Source: Frondihabitans australicus (GTDB lineage Bacteria > Actinomycetota > Actinomycetes > Actinomycetales > Microbacteriaceae). From it: 64,000 bases of DNA. This document shows positions 47,013-56,319 of this stretch, piece by piece. The translations under genes were made by a program, and so were the position numbers. Position 1 is the first letter of the stretch, and the number at the start of each line of letters is the position of its first letter. The stretch spans positions 1,054,001 to 1,118,000 of the forward strand of contig NZ_RBKS01000001.1 of the NCBI RefSeq assembly GCF_003634555.1, in the 5' to 3' direction. The notes beneath the pieces are model-generated. The model saw nothing but the letters and a program-made list of their open reading frames with translations. It had not been told where the DNA came from and ran no database searches.

Positions 47013-48179
47013 ATGACGACGACTCTCTCCTCCCCACGGTTGCAGGCCGAACCGCTGCGCATCGGGCCCCTGCGGCTCGATTCGCCCGTCGTGCTGGCGC
47101 CCATGGCGGGCATCACGAACACCGCGTTCCGTCGCCTGTGCCGTGAGTACGGCGCAGGCCTGTACGTGAGCGAGATGATCACCAGCCGGGCGCTCGTCGA
47201 GCGGACCCCGGAGTCGATGCGGCTGATCACGCACCACGAGAGCGAGACGACCCGCAGCATCCAGCTGTACGGCGTCGAGCCCAATACCGTCGCCGAGGCC
47301 GTCACGATGCTCGTCGCCGAAGACAGGGCCGATCACATCGACCTCAACTTCGGCTGCCCGGTGCCCAAGGTGACCCGCAAGGGCGGCGGTGCCGCGCTGC
47401 CCTGGAAGCTCGGGCTCTTCCGCGAGATCGTCGAGCGCGCCGTGAGGGCCGCCGGCGACATCCCGCTCACCGTCAAGATGCGCAAGGGCATCGACTCCGA
47501 CCACCTCACCTACCTCGAGGCCGGGCGTGCGGCCGAGGGCGCGGGCGTGTCCTCGATCGCGCTGCACGCTCGCACGGCGTCCGAATTCTACTCGGGCCAC
47601 GCCGACTGGTCGGCGATCGCGAAGCTGAAGGAGACGATCACGGGCGTGCCCGTGCTCGGCAACGGCGACATCTGGTCGGCCGCCGACGCGCTCCGCATGG
47701 TCGACGAGACCGGCTGCGACGGTGTCGTCGTCGGCCGCGGCTGCCTCGGTCGCCCGTGGCTCTTCGGCGACCTGGCCGCCGCCTTCCGCGGCGAGGAGCA
47801 CCACGCTCAGCCGAGCCTCGGTGAGGTCGCCCGGGCGTTCCGCCGCCACGCCGAGCTGCTGGTCGAGTTCTTCGGCGACGAGGACCGCGGCTGCCGCGAC
47901 ATCCGGAAGCACGTCGCCTGGTATTTCAAGGGCTATCCCGTCGGTGGCGACCTCCGCGCCGCGCTGGCGACGGTGCCGAACCTCGAGGTGCTCGACGAAC
48001 TGCTGGCCACGCTCGACGGCGACCTGCCGTACCCGGGCGAGGGCGCCGAGGGGCCTCGCGGCCGTGCCGGCAGCCCGAAGAGGCCGGCCCTGCCCGACCG
48101 CTGGCTCGAGAGCCGAGACCTCGATGCAGGGTTCCGCGAAGAGCTCGCCGCGGCCGAACTCCACCACAGCGGCGGCTGA
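47013..48179 (+). CDS. dusB: tRNA-dihydrouridine synthase
   Basis: 388-aa flavoenzyme that reduces uridine in the tRNA D-loop. It shows VVLAPMAGITNTAFRRLC at the N-terminus, the catalytic Cys in NFGCPVPKVTRKGGGAAL, KMRKGID, HARTASEFYSG and GNGDIWSAAD, VVVGRGCLGRPWLF. Three near in-frame starts exist (46995, 47007, 47013); 47013 is chosen because GACAAT at 46999-47004 would be its -10 box at leaderless distance. Confidence 0.92.
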   Translation: MTTTLSSPRLQAEPLRIGPLRLDSPVVLAPMAGITNTAFRRLCREYGAGLYVSEMITSRALVERTPESMRLITHHESETTRSIQLYGVEPNTVAEAVTMLVAEDRADHIDLNFGCPVPKVTRKGGGAALPWKLGLFREIVERAVRAAGDIPLTVKMRKGIDSDHLTYLEAGRAAEGAGVSSIALHARTASEFYSGHADWSAIAKLKETITGVPVLGNGDIWSAADALRMVDETGCDGVVVGRGCLGRPWLFGDLAAAFRGEEHHAQPSLGEVARAFRRHAELLVEFFGDEDRGCRDIRKHVAWYFKGYPVGGDLRAALATVPNLEVLDELLATLDGDLPYPGEGAEGPRGRAGSPKRPALPDRWLESRDLDAGFREELAAAELHHSGG

Positions 48180-48187
48180 TCGACCGG

Positions 48188-49552
48188 ATGACGACCTACC
48201 GAACCACCGACACCTCGTCCACCCGGTCCGCCCAGAACTCCGATCGCCCCGCGGGCGGTCTGACATCGCACAGCATCTCCGCCGCCACGGCCGCGCTCGG
48301 CTACGTCGAGCGAGACACCGAGCGGTGGCTGCCCGAGCAGCACTCGAGCCGGCGGAGCGACTTCGCCCGCGACCGTGCCCGTCTCCTGCACTCGAGCGCC
48401 CTCCGCAGGCTGGCCGCGAAGACGCAGGTGCTGAGCCCCACCGCCGGGCTCGACTTCGCCCGGAACCGCCTCACGCACTCGCTCGAGGTGGCTCAGGTCG
48501 GCCGCGAGCTCGCCACGAGTCTCGGCCTCGACCCCGACGTCGTCGACACGGCCTGCCTCGCCCACGACCTCGGCCATCCGCCCTTCGGCCACAACGGCGA
48601 GAAGGCCCTCAACGACTGGGCGGCCGACTTCGGCGGCTTCGAGGGCAACGCCCAGACCCTCCGACTGCTGACGCGGATCGAACCGAAGGTGATCGGCCTC
48701 GACGCCGCGCGCGGGGCCGGGGCGCACAGCTTCGGGCTCAACCTCACCCGGGCGAGCCTCGATGCGAGCTGCAAGTACCCGTGGCCGGCGGCGCAGGGTG
48801 TCGCCGACCCGTCGGGGCGGATGAAGTTCGGCTTCTATGACGACGACACCCCGGCCTTCGAGTGGCTGCGTCTCGGCGCACCCCGTCGGCAGCGGTGCAT
48901 CGAGGCTCAGGTGATGGACCTCAGCGACGACATCGCCTACTCGGTGCACGACTTCGAAGACGCCGTCGTGAACGGATACATCGAGGTCGCCCAGCTGAAC
49001 TCACCCGGCGACCACTCGGGCCTCATCGAGGCGATGCACGCGTGGGTGGGCGGAGAACTCAGCCGCGACGAGCTCGCCGAGGCGTTCGACCGGCTGCGGT
49101 CGCTCGACGTCTGGCTCGACTCGTACGACGGCGGCCGCCTCGACCAGGCGAGACTGAAGAACCTCACCAGTCAGCTGATCGGCCGATTCGCGGCGTCCGC
49201 CACCCAGGCGACGCACGAGCACTATCCGCAGGCGAGCCTCATCCGGTTCTCGGCCAGCGTCGTGATCCCGGCCGAGATCATCGGCGAGATCGCGGCTCTC
49301 AAGGGCATCGTCGCGGCCTTCGTGATGACGCGCAACACGCGCCAGCCGATCTACGTGCAGCAGCGCGAGCTGCTCGCCGGCCTCGCCGACGCCCTGTGGG
49401 CCTCTGGGCCGGACCGCCTCGACCCCGGCTTCGCTCTCGACTGGAGCGAGGCGGCCGACGACGACGCGCGTCGACGGGTGATCGTCGACCAGGTGGCGTC
49501 GCTGACCGACCAGAGCGCGATGGCGTGGCACGACCGGCTGGTGCGGGCGTGA
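48188..49552 (+). CDS. dgt: dNTP triphosphohydrolase (Dgt-like)
   Basis: 454 aa. The HD metal site is LAHDLGHPPFGHNGE, preceded by the RRLAAKTQVL and LTHSLEVAQVGRELA blocks that define the Dgt group. It hydrolyses dNTPs to nucleosides and triphosphate, which can limit phage or balance pools. It starts 8 bp after dusB. It lies upstream of dnaG, the usual actinobacterial arrangement. Confidence 0.9.
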   Translation: MTTYRTTDTSSTRSAQNSDRPAGGLTSHSISAATAALGYVERDTERWLPEQHSSRRSDFARDRARLLHSSALRRLAAKTQVLSPTAGLDFARNRLTHSLEVAQVGRELATSLGLDPDVVDTACLAHDLGHPPFGHNGEKALNDWAADFGGFEGNAQTLRLLTRIEPKVIGLDAARGAGAHSFGLNLTRASLDASCKYPWPAAQGVADPSGRMKFGFYDDDTPAFEWLRLGAPRRQRCIEAQVMDLSDDIAYSVHDFEDAVVNGYIEVAQLNSPGDHSGLIEAMHAWVGGELSRDELAEAFDRLRSLDVWLDSYDGGRLDQARLKNLTSQLIGRFAASATQATHEHYPQASLIRFSASVVIPAEIIGEIAALKGIVAAFVMTRNTRQPIYVQQRELLAGLADALWASGPDRLDPGFALDWSEAADDDARRRVIVDQVASLTDQSAMAWHDRLVRA

Positions 49553-49607
49553 CGACCCCGACCACGCAGGCCCTGAGCGGCCCCGGGGCAGTGTCGGCCG
49601 TCGATCG

Positions 49608-49613
49608 TAGGGT
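49608..49613 (+). promoter_or_regulatory. -10 box TAGGGT, leaderless dnaG promoter
   Basis: TAGGGT, 6 nt, then GTG 49620. Confidence 0.55.
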
Positions 49614-49619
49614 GGTCGT

Positions 49620-51527
49620 GTGCCCGGTCTGATCCTGCGAAACGACATCGACGAGGTGCGGTCGCGGGTCAACATCGCCGACATCGTCTCGGACTACGTG
49701 AGCCTCAAGGGCGCCGGCATCGGCTCGATGAAGGGTCTCTGCCCGTTCCACGACGAGCGCAGCCCCAGCTTCCACGTCCGGCCGCAGGCCGGGCGGTACC
49801 ACTGCTTCGGCTGCGGCGAGGACGGCGACGTCTTCAGCTTCATCCAGAAGATGGACCACACGACCTTCCAGGAGGCCGTGGAGCGCATGGCGGCGCGCAT
49901 CAACTTCACGCTCCACTACGAGGACGGCGGCCAGGCCTCCGACCACGGCAACCGAGCACGCCTGCTCGCCGCCAACGAGGCGGCGCGCGAGTTCTTCGTC
50001 GAGCACCTCACGGCCGCCGACGCCGAGCCCGGCCGACGATTCCTCGGCGAACGCGGGTTCGACCCGACCGCCGCCGCGCGCTTCGGCGTCGGCTTCGCTC
50101 CGAAATCCTTCGACGCCCTGCGCACGCACCTCAAGGGCCGCGGCTTCAGCGAGGAAGAGCTGGTGACGGCGGGCCTGCTGAGCCAGGGCGACCGCAACGT
50201 CTACGACCGGTTCCGTGGTCGGCTGATCTGGCCGATCCGCGACGTGACGGGTGCCACCATCGGGTTCGGCGCCCGCAAGCTCCTCGACGACGACAACGGC
50301 CCGAAGTACCTCAACACGCCCGAGACGCCCGTCTACCACAAGTCGCAGGTGCTCTACGGGATCGACCTCGCCCGCCGCGACATCTCCAAAGACAAGCGCG
50401 TCGTGATCGTCGAGGGCTATACCGACGTCATGGCCTGCCACCTGGCCGGGGTCACGACGGCGGTCGCCACCTGCGGCACGAGCTTCGGGGTCGACCACAT
50501 CAAGGTGCTCCGGCCGATGCTGGGCGACAGCCGAGGCTCCGACGTCTCGGCCGCCGGCGAGGTCGTTTTCACATTCGACCCCGACGAGGCCGGTCAGCGG
50601 GCCGCCAGCCGCGCCTTCGCGGAGGAGCAGCGCTTCGCCGCCCAGACGTTCGTCGCAGTCGCGCCCGACAACCTCGACCCGTGCGACCTCCGGCTCAACC
50701 GGGGCGACGACGCCGTGCGCCGCCTGGTCGAAGGCAAGCGGCCGATGTTCGAGTTCATGATCAAGCGGACCCTCGCCGGTCACGACCTCGAGACCGTCGA
50801 GGGGCGGGTCGCGGCCCTCCGCGCGTCCGCGCCCGTGGTCGCGGGGATCCGCGACGTGTCGATGACCTCCGGGTACGTGCGGCAGCTCGCCGGCTGGCTG
50901 GGCGTCGACCCGCCCGACGTGCAGAGCGCCGTCGACGCGGCGCGGCGACAGCTGGCGCACGCGCCGAAGGCCGTGGAGCGCCTCGCTCCGGCGAGCGAGC
51001 CGGGGCGCCAGTCGATCACCAGCCTGCCCGAGCTGCCGCCGGTCGACGAGTCGGCGAGCATTCTGCGCCTGCCCGACGACCCCGCCACGAGGCTGGAACG
51101 CGACGCCCTCATGGCGATCCTGCAGCACCCCGCGCAGGCGCCGCGCGACCTGACGGTCCAGGCAGTCTTCTCGCAGCTGAACAATCCCTCCCTCGCCGTC
51201 GTCCGCGACGCCCTCGCTGCGAGCCTCGATTCGCTCGACGCGGCCAACTTCGTCGACGTGGTCCTCGAGCAGACACCGGCGCCGTTCGCGCAGCTCGTCA
51301 AGGAGCTCGCCGTGGGGCCGCTTCCCGAGCGCGAGGGCAGCGACATGGGGCTCTACTGCACGGGCGTGCTCTCGTCGCTCGTCGAGCGCGACCTGCTCCG
51401 GCAGAAGGCCGAGCTTCTCGGCCGCCTCCACCGCACGGACGCGAAGACCGAGCCCGAGGCACGGCGTGAGATCGCCCAGAAGCTCGTCGAGATCGAGTCC
51501 TCGCGGCGGCGGCTGCGCAACGAATAG
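49620..51527 (+). CDS. dnaG: DNA primase
   Basis: 635-aa replication primase. The CHC2 zinc site is C41, H44, C62, C65 (CPFHDERSP and YHCFGCGEDGD). The TOPRIM core has IVEGYTDVMACH and FTFDPDEAGQRA. The C-terminal ~150 residues form the helicase-binding region. It is transcribed from its own probably leaderless promoter between dgt and dnaG. Confidence 0.95.
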   Translation: MPGLILRNDIDEVRSRVNIADIVSDYVSLKGAGIGSMKGLCPFHDERSPSFHVRPQAGRYHCFGCGEDGDVFSFIQKMDHTTFQEAVERMAARINFTLHYEDGGQASDHGNRARLLAANEAAREFFVEHLTAADAEPGRRFLGERGFDPTAAARFGVGFAPKSFDALRTHLKGRGFSEEELVTAGLLSQGDRNVYDRFRGRLIWPIRDVTGATIGFGARKLLDDDNGPKYLNTPETPVYHKSQVLYGIDLARRDISKDKRVVIVEGYTDVMACHLAGVTTAVATCGTSFGVDHIKVLRPMLGDSRGSDVSAAGEVVFTFDPDEAGQRAASRAFAEEQRFAAQTFVAVAPDNLDPCDLRLNRGDDAVRRLVEGKRPMFEFMIKRTLAGHDLETVEGRVAALRASAPVVAGIRDVSMTSGYVRQLAGWLGVDPPDVQSAVDAARRQLAHAPKAVERLAPASEPGRQSITSLPELPPVDESASILRLPDDPATRLERDALMAILQHPAQAPRDLTVQAVFSQLNNPSLAVVRDALAASLDSLDAANFVDVVLEQTPAPFAQLVKELAVGPLPEREGSDMGLYCTGVLSSLVERDLLRQKAELLGRLHRTDAKTEPEARREIAQKLVEIESSRRRLRNE

Positions 51528-51644
51528 GGAGTGAGGGGCATTCGCCGTGCGGGTGCCCGATCCTGCGACCTCGCCGTGGCGGTCCGGCTCGGCTCACAGG
51601 GGCGTCGATAGGGTGGACGGACGTCGACGAAAGAGTTCTGCCGC

Positions 51645-52517
51645 GTGACCGACACCACCGCCCCCACCCTCTCCGAGCCCGTGATCGTCGCCGACGATCT
51701 GTCGCTCGTCTACCCGGCCCGCAGCGGCCGGCCCGAGGTGCGCGCGGTCGACGGCGTCAGCGTGACCCTGCACGAGGGCGAGGTCCTCGCCGTGCTCGGG
51801 GCGAGCGGATCGGGCAAGTCGACGCTGGCCCTCGGGCTCTCGGGTCGCGCCTACGGCAGGCGGCCGCCGGAGGGCATGCCGACTCTCGCCGGTGGCGAGC
51901 TGACGGTCGTGGGGGAGCGGATCAAGACGATCTCGCAACGTCGCCGCGACCGCCTCACCGGGACGGTCGGCTACCTCTCGCAGCGCGACGGCGACGAGCT
52001 GAACCCCGACCTCACCGTCGGCGAGGCGGTCGCCGAGCCGCTGTACGAACGCGACCGCCGCTTCGACCGCACCGAGGCGGGCCGGCTCGTGTCGGTGCTC
52101 ATCGACGCAGTGCACCTGCCCCTCGGCACGATGCTCAAGCAGACGTGGGAGCTCAGCGCGGGCCAGCGTCAGCGCGTCGCCCTGGCCCGCAGCCTCGTAC
52201 TCGAGCCCCGCGTGCTCATCGCCGACGAGCCCGCCCGCGGCGTCGACGTGCTCGTGCGACGATCCGTCCTCGAGCTGCTCAGCACCCTGCACGGCAACCG
52301 CCGGTTCTCGGCCGTCGTCGTGACGTCGTCGGTCGACGAGGCCAGGGCCGTCGCCGACCGGATGGTCGTGCTCCGCGAGGGCCGCGTCGTCGGCTTCGGC
52401 GAGATCGACGACGTGCTCGAGTCCGCCGTCGACCCCTACGTCAAGGCTCTGTCGCAGGCCTCGCCTCTCGACATCGTCCCTGATTCCGACCGCACCCCGA
52501 AGAAGCACAAGCCCTAG
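51645..52517 (+). CDS. ABC transporter ATP-binding protein (peptide/nickel type)
   Basis: 290 aa. Walker A is GASGSGKST, the signature is the variant LSAGQ (WELSAGQRQRVALARSLV) and Walker B is VLIADEP. The pattern resembles DppF/OppF ATPases. No permease or binding-protein gene is next to it, so the partner is elsewhere or the protein is a solo regulator. TAGGGT at 51609-51614 is a likely -10 box. The C-terminal tail is basic (TPKKHKP). Confidence 0.85.
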   Translation: MTDTTAPTLSEPVIVADDLSLVYPARSGRPEVRAVDGVSVTLHEGEVLAVLGASGSGKSTLALGLSGRAYGRRPPEGMPTLAGGELTVVGERIKTISQRRRDRLTGTVGYLSQRDGDELNPDLTVGEAVAEPLYERDRRFDRTEAGRLVSVLIDAVHLPLGTMLKQTWELSAGQRQRVALARSLVLEPRVLIADEPARGVDVLVRRSVLELLSTLHGNRRFSAVVVTSSVDEARAVADRMVVLREGRVVGFGEIDDVLESAVDPYVKALSQASPLDIVPDSDRTPKKHKP

Positions 52518-52529
52518 GAGATCGCACCC

Positions 52530-53537
52530 GTGTCGTCCACGAACGCCACCCGCGGCCACCGCGCCGTCCTCACCGAATCCGCGCCGCTCGACGCCGAGCA
52601 CCGCCCGACCCCCGGCGCAATCTCGATCGGCCCCGAGTCCACCGAGCTCTTCGAGACCGCCGTGCGCGAGGCGGGCGGCACCCTCGTGCCGCTCGGCGAC
52701 GAGACGCGCGGCCTGATGTGGCTCTCGCACCGGGCCGTCGACGAGCTCGACGAGGTGCTCCAGGCGCATCCGGGCATCGAGTGGGTGCAGATGCCGATGG
52801 CGGGCGTCGACATGTTCGCCGGCGTGATGGCGAAGTACGCCGACCGCCCCAAGCCCCTCTGGACGAGCGCGAAGGGCGCCTACTCCGAGCCGGTCGCCGA
52901 GCACGCCCTGGCCCTCGCGCTCGGCCTGCTCCGTGTCTTCCCCGAGCGGGTCCGCGCCGAGAGCTGGGCCACCGTGCCGAAGGGCATCTCGCTGTACGGC
53001 CTGAACGTCGTGATCGTGGGTGCGGGCGGCATCGCGCTCGAGATCATGCGCCTGCTCGAGCCGTTCGACACCACCGTCACCATCGTGCGCAGGAGCACGA
53101 CGCCCGTCGCCGGAGCATCGCGCACCGTCGCGGCATCCTCCCTCGCCGAAGTCCTGCCCGACGCCGACGTGGTGATCGTCGCGGCGGCGATGACGACCGA
53201 CACGTCGAAGATGTTCGGCGCCACGGAGTTCGCGCTCATGAAGGAGTCCGCGATCCTGGTCAACATCGCCCGGGGCGGGCTCGTCGACACCGACGCGCTG
53301 GTTGAGGCTCTGCGGTCCGAGCGTCTGTGGGGCGCGGGGCTCGACGTCACTGACCCCGAGCCCCTGCCCGACGGCCACCCGCTGTGGACGGAGCCGCGCG
53401 CGCTCATCACGCCGCACCAGGCCGACACACCCGAGATGACCGCGCCTCTGCTCGCCGAGCGTATCCGGCACAATGTGCGGGCGCTGGCGGGTGACGGCGA
53501 GTTCATCGGGGTGGTCGACCCGGCTGCGGGCTACTAG
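52530..53537 (+). CDS. D-isomer specific 2-hydroxyacid dehydrogenase
   Basis: 335 aa. The NAD-binding GAGGIALEIMRLL motif, the catalytic Arg in NIARGGLVDTDAL, the acidic DVTDPEPLPDGHPLW block and the catalytic His in ITPHQADTPE define the family. The closest type is the glyoxylate/hydroxypyruvate reductase-like group; substrate unknown. It starts 12 bp after the ABC gene, and its stop overlaps the convergent SHOCT gene by 4 bp. Confidence 0.89.
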   Translation: MSSTNATRGHRAVLTESAPLDAEHRPTPGAISIGPESTELFETAVREAGGTLVPLGDETRGLMWLSHRAVDELDEVLQAHPGIEWVQMPMAGVDMFAGVMAKYADRPKPLWTSAKGAYSEPVAEHALALALGLLRVFPERVRAESWATVPKGISLYGLNVVIVGAGGIALEIMRLLEPFDTTVTIVRRSTTPVAGASRTVAASSLAEVLPDADVVIVAAAMTTDTSKMFGATEFALMKESAILVNIARGGLVDTDALVEALRSERLWGAGLDVTDPEPLPDGHPLWTEPRALITPHQADTPEMTAPLLAERIRHNVRALAGDGEFIGVVDPAAGY

Positions 53538-54025
53538 GCGCGGGGGTCGCTCGGGGTCGAGCCCTGGGGTCCCTGCGGACCCTGCTGCGACGGACCCTGC
53601 TGCGACGGCCCCTGCGGGCGACCGTACGGTGCCTGCGGGCCGAACGACGGCTGCCCTGCCCGCAGCACCTCGAGCCTCGCGCGGTACTCGACCTCGTCGA
53701 TGTCACCGCGGGCGAAGCGGTCGGCGAGCACCTGCTCGGCCTGCTGGGTGCCCGATCCGGCCCACTGGCCGCCGTGACCCCAGCCGCCGCCCCAAGGGCC
53801 GCCGAAGCCGCGGCCGAACGGCCCGCCATAAGGGCTGTAGCCGTTCTGGGCCCAGAACGCCATGGCGCGACGGCGCCGACGCCCGAAGACGATCGCCAGG
53901 ACCACGATGACCGCGATCCAGAAGAGCGGAACGAAGAGGAAGAACGGGAAGAAGGCGTGCCCGCCGTACCCCCACGGGCCCATGCCGTGGAAGGCGAGCG
54001 GTGCTGCTGCGAGTGCGGTGTTCAT
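53534..54025 (-). CDS. SHOCT-domain membrane protein
   Basis: 163 aa. One hydrophobic segment (FFPFFLFVPLFWIAVIVVLA, about 27-48) is followed by a basic and Gly/Trp/Tyr-rich stretch. The SHOCT motif is EQVLADRFARGDIDEVEYRARLEVL, and the end is a Gln/Pro/Gly low-complexity tail with repeated GPSQQGP. SHOCT proteins are small oligomerising modules often linked to envelope stress. AAAGGA precedes the ATG. A palindromic site like that before the adjacent kinase lies 123 bp upstream, so the two-component system may control it. Confidence 0.82.
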   Translation of the reverse strand: MNTALAAAPLAFHGMGPWGYGGHAFFPFFLFVPLFWIAVIVVLAIVFGRRRRRAMAFWAQNGYSPYGGPFGRGFGGPWGGGWGHGGQWAGSGTQQAEQVLADRFARGDIDEVEYRARLEVLRAGQPSFGPQAPYGRPQGPSQQGPSQQGPQGPQGSTPSDPRA

Positions 54026-54147
54026 CGGAACGGTCCTTTGTCGTGAGATGAAGGCCCGGTGGTCGGGCCAGGCCCGGTGATCCGGGCTCTGACATCAGCA
54101 TCGCCGTCCGTGCCGCCGGGCGAATCCGCCGGCCGGAGCGACTGGCG

Positions 54148-54163
54148 TACTCCCGGGGGAGCA
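54148..54163. promoter_or_regulatory. Operator-like inverted repeat TACTCCC-GG-GGGAGCA
   Basis: TACTCCCGGGGGAGCA, one mismatch from a full palindrome, lies between the end of the response regulator gene and the divergently oriented upstream region of the SHOCT gene. It matches the site at 56068-56083. Confidence 0.65.
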
Positions 54164-54194
54164 GCGCACGCGACTCGGTGAGACCAGGGTGCCG

Positions 54195-54857
54195 TCAGCG
54201 CCAGCCCGGCTGCACGAGCCCGGTCTCGTAGGCGACGACGACGAGGTGCACGCGATCGCGCGACCCAAGCTTCGTCATGATCCTCGACACGTGCGTCTTC
54301 GCCGTCAGCGGGCTCAGGAACAGCCTCGCACCGATCTCCGCATTGGTGAGCCCCTGGCCGACCAGGGTGAGCACGTCACGCTCCCGATCGGTGAGCACGT
54401 CGAGAACCGCGGTGTCCGCAGGATCGCGAAGCCCGCCCGCCACACGCTCGAGCAGCCTCCTGGTCACCCCCGGCGACAGCAGCGCCTCGCCGGCGGCGGC
54501 GACCCGCACCGCGCGGATCAGCTCGACCGGCTCGGTGTCCTTCACGAGGAACCCGCTCGCGCCCGCCCGGATCGCCTGCGCCACGTACTCGTCGAGCTCG
54601 AAGGTCGTGACGACGACGATCCGCGTTCCGGCGAGCGATGGGTCGCCGACGATCTGCTCGGTCGCCCAGAGGCCGTCGCCGTCGGGCATCCGGATGTCCA
54701 TGAGGACGACGTCGGGGCGCGTGGAGCGGACCACCGCGAGGGTCTCGGATCCTGCGCCCGCCTCGCCCACCACCTCGATGTCGGGCTCGGAGTCGAGAAG
54801 GGCGTGGAAGCCGGCTCGGATCAGCTGCTGGTCGTCGGCGACGACGACGCGGATCAC
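54195..54857 (-). CDS. Response regulator, NarL/LuxR family (second system)
   Basis: 220 aa. The receiver has acidic pocket ADD (8-9) and phospho-acceptor D54 (VVLMDIRMPDGDG). The LuxR-type HTH is LTDRERDVLTLVGQGLTNAE, then TAKTHVSRIMTKLGSRDR. The GTG start at 54857 is chosen by the 4-bp overlap with the kinase stop; the frame is open much further upstream but without homology. It probably binds the TACTCCC palindromes on both sides of the operon. Confidence 0.92.
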   Translation of the reverse strand: MIRVVVADDQQLIRAGFHALLDSEPDIEVVGEAGAGSETLAVVRSTRPDVVLMDIRMPDGDGLWATEQIVGDPSLAGTRIVVVTTFELDEYVAQAIRAGASGFLVKDTEPVELIRAVRVAAAGEALLSPGVTRRLLERVAGGLRDPADTAVLDVLTDRERDVLTLVGQGLTNAEIGARLFLSPLTAKTHVSRIMTKLGSRDRVHLVVVAYETGLVQPGWR

Positions 54858-56011
54858 GGGGTGCTCCCGCGCACGGGGATCCGCGCGACGACCTCGAAGC
54901 CGCCGCCCGCCGCGGGCCCGGCCGACAGCGTGCCGCCGAGGAGCTCTGCGCGTTCGCGCATGCCCGTGATGCCTCGACCCGGAACGGGCGCAGGATCGTG
55001 CCCACGACCGTCGTCGCGGATCGTCGCCACGCAGGCCCCTGCCTCTCGGGCGAGCCCCACGTCCACGACGGTGGCGTTCGCATGGCGGGCGGCGTTCGTC
55101 AGCGCCTCCTGGACGATGCGGTAGAGGGCGAGCTGCACGGCGTGCGGCACGTCGGTGCCGAGCCGGTCGTCGAGGCGCACCTCGAGCCCGCCACGTCCGA
55201 CGGCGGCCACGAGCGACGGCAGGCGGGACAGGTCGGGCGCGGGGGAGCGGGACGCGGCCTCCTCGCCCGGGACGCTGCCCTCTTGTCGCAGGAAGCCGAG
55301 GACTCCGCGGACCTCCTCGAGAGCCTGACCGCTCGTCAGCTTGATGGCTGCGAGGCTGTCCTTCGCCTTGTCGGGCTGCGCGTCGAAGAGGTGCAGGCCG
55401 ACGTTCGCCTGCACGCTGATCTGCGAGAGCGAGTGAGCGAGGACGTCGTGGAGCTCTCGGGCGATCCGCAGTCGCTCGGCCTCGCTCTCGGCCCGTCTCC
55501 GTTCCGCGACCTGGCGGGAGACCTCGCGCCAGCGTTCGCGCCGCGCGCGGAAGACCTCGCCGAGGCCGACGAAGAAGCACAGGGCGAGGGCGACGGCCAG
55601 CGGACGGATGCTCGAGACCGGGGTGCGGGTGACGGCGTAGACGACGCTGGGGACGATCACGGCGACTCCGGCGAGCGTCGACCAGACCCAGACCCTCGCG
55701 CCGCGGATCGTTGCGCTCACCACGGCGATCGCCAGCGGGATCGCGGCGACCGGCGGGCCGGTCGACAGTGCGAGTGCCGAGGCGGCCAGGAGCGCCACGA
55801 CCACCACGGTCGGGCCGGGCCACCGTCGGCGGGCGATGAGGGCCAGGGCTGCGGCGATCCCGAGGCCGAACGCGACGAGGGCGAGGGCCGTCGGGTGATG
55901 CCCTCGCCCGTGGACTCCGAGCGCGGGGAGTTGCAGGACGATGCTCAGGATCGGCGGAAACCAGCGGGAGCCCTCACGCCGGCGGCGCGGGAAGCCCTGC
56001 TCGTTCCACAT
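54854..56011 (-). CDS. Sensor histidine kinase, NarL/DesK type (second system)
   Basis: 385 aa. Four to five membrane helices fill about residues 20-155. The HisKA_3 box has H188 (IARELHDVLAHSLSQISVQA). The HATPase domain has NAARHANA (N-box) and DDGRGHDPAPVPGRGITGMRE (G-boxes). A long open frame extends upstream to 56188, but ATG 56011 has TACCGT 6 nt upstream and a normal length. It is coupled to its response regulator. The signal is unknown; envelope stress would fit the SHOCT neighbour. Confidence 0.9.
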   Translation of the reverse strand: MWNEQGFPRRRREGSRWFPPILSIVLQLPALGVHGRGHHPTALALVAFGLGIAAALALIARRRWPGPTVVVVALLAASALALSTGPPVAAIPLAIAVVSATIRGARVWVWSTLAGVAVIVPSVVYAVTRTPVSSIRPLAVALALCFFVGLGEVFRARRERWREVSRQVAERRRAESEAERLRIARELHDVLAHSLSQISVQANVGLHLFDAQPDKAKDSLAAIKLTSGQALEEVRGVLGFLRQEGSVPGEEAASRSPAPDLSRLPSLVAAVGRGGLEVRLDDRLGTDVPHAVQLALYRIVQEALTNAARHANATVVDVGLAREAGACVATIRDDGRGHDPAPVPGRGITGMRERAELLGGTLSAGPAAGGGFEVVARIPVRGSTP

Positions 56012-56017
56012 GCCCCC

Positions 56018-56023
56018 ACGGTA
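56018..56023 (-). promoter_or_regulatory. -10 box TACCGT, leaderless promoter of the kinase-regulator operon
   Basis: Reverse-strand TACCGT, 6 nt, then ATG 56011. The palindrome at 56068-56083 would centre about 64 bp upstream of the transcript start, a position suited to activation. Confidence 0.55.
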
Positions 56024-56067
56024 GTGCGCAGTGGCGCGGGCGGCGTCCGCCGACGGTACTCGCCCCC

Positions 56068-56083
56068 TACTCCCGCGGGAGTA
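56068..56083. promoter_or_regulatory. Perfect 16-bp palindrome, likely response-regulator operator
   Basis: TACTCCCGCGGGAGTA is fully self-complementary and lies upstream of the histidine kinase start. A second copy with one mismatch lies upstream of the SHOCT gene. Two such sites bracketing one operon suggest autoregulation. Confidence 0.75.
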
Positions 56084-56113
56084 CTGCCCTCGCGGCGAAG
56101 CCGCCCAAAGGAT

Positions 56114-56143
56114 AAGGCCCCGCGGGTGGAGCCGCGGGGCCTT
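56114..56143 (-). terminator. Terminator after tRNA-Asn
   Basis: AAGGCCCCGCGG (56114-56125) and CCGCGGGGCCTT (56132-56143) form a perfect 12-bp stem with a 6-nt loop, 21 bp downstream of the tRNA on the reverse strand. Confidence 0.85.
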
Positions 56144-56164
56144 CAGCATCAGATGAATGCTGTG

Positions 56165-56237
56165 CTCCCCGACTTGGACTCGAACCAAGAACCTGCCGGT
56201 TAACAGCCGGCTGCTCTGCCAATTGAGCTATCGAGGA
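56165..56237 (-). tRNA. tRNA-Asn (GTT)
   Basis: 73 nt on the reverse strand. The acceptor stem TCCTCGA pairs with TCGGGGA (one G-U), the D-arm is GCTC...GAGC, the anticodon loop is CTGTTAA with anticodon GTT, and the T-arm is CTTGGTTCGAGTCCAAG. The discriminator base is G and CCA is not encoded. It is followed by a strong hairpin terminator. Confidence 0.97.
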
Positions 56238-56319
56238 CTACTGCTCGTTCATGGACTGTCGAACGAGCGACCACAACTCTAGCAAACGTTTCGACCGCGG
56301 GTGACCACTCGACGCGCCG

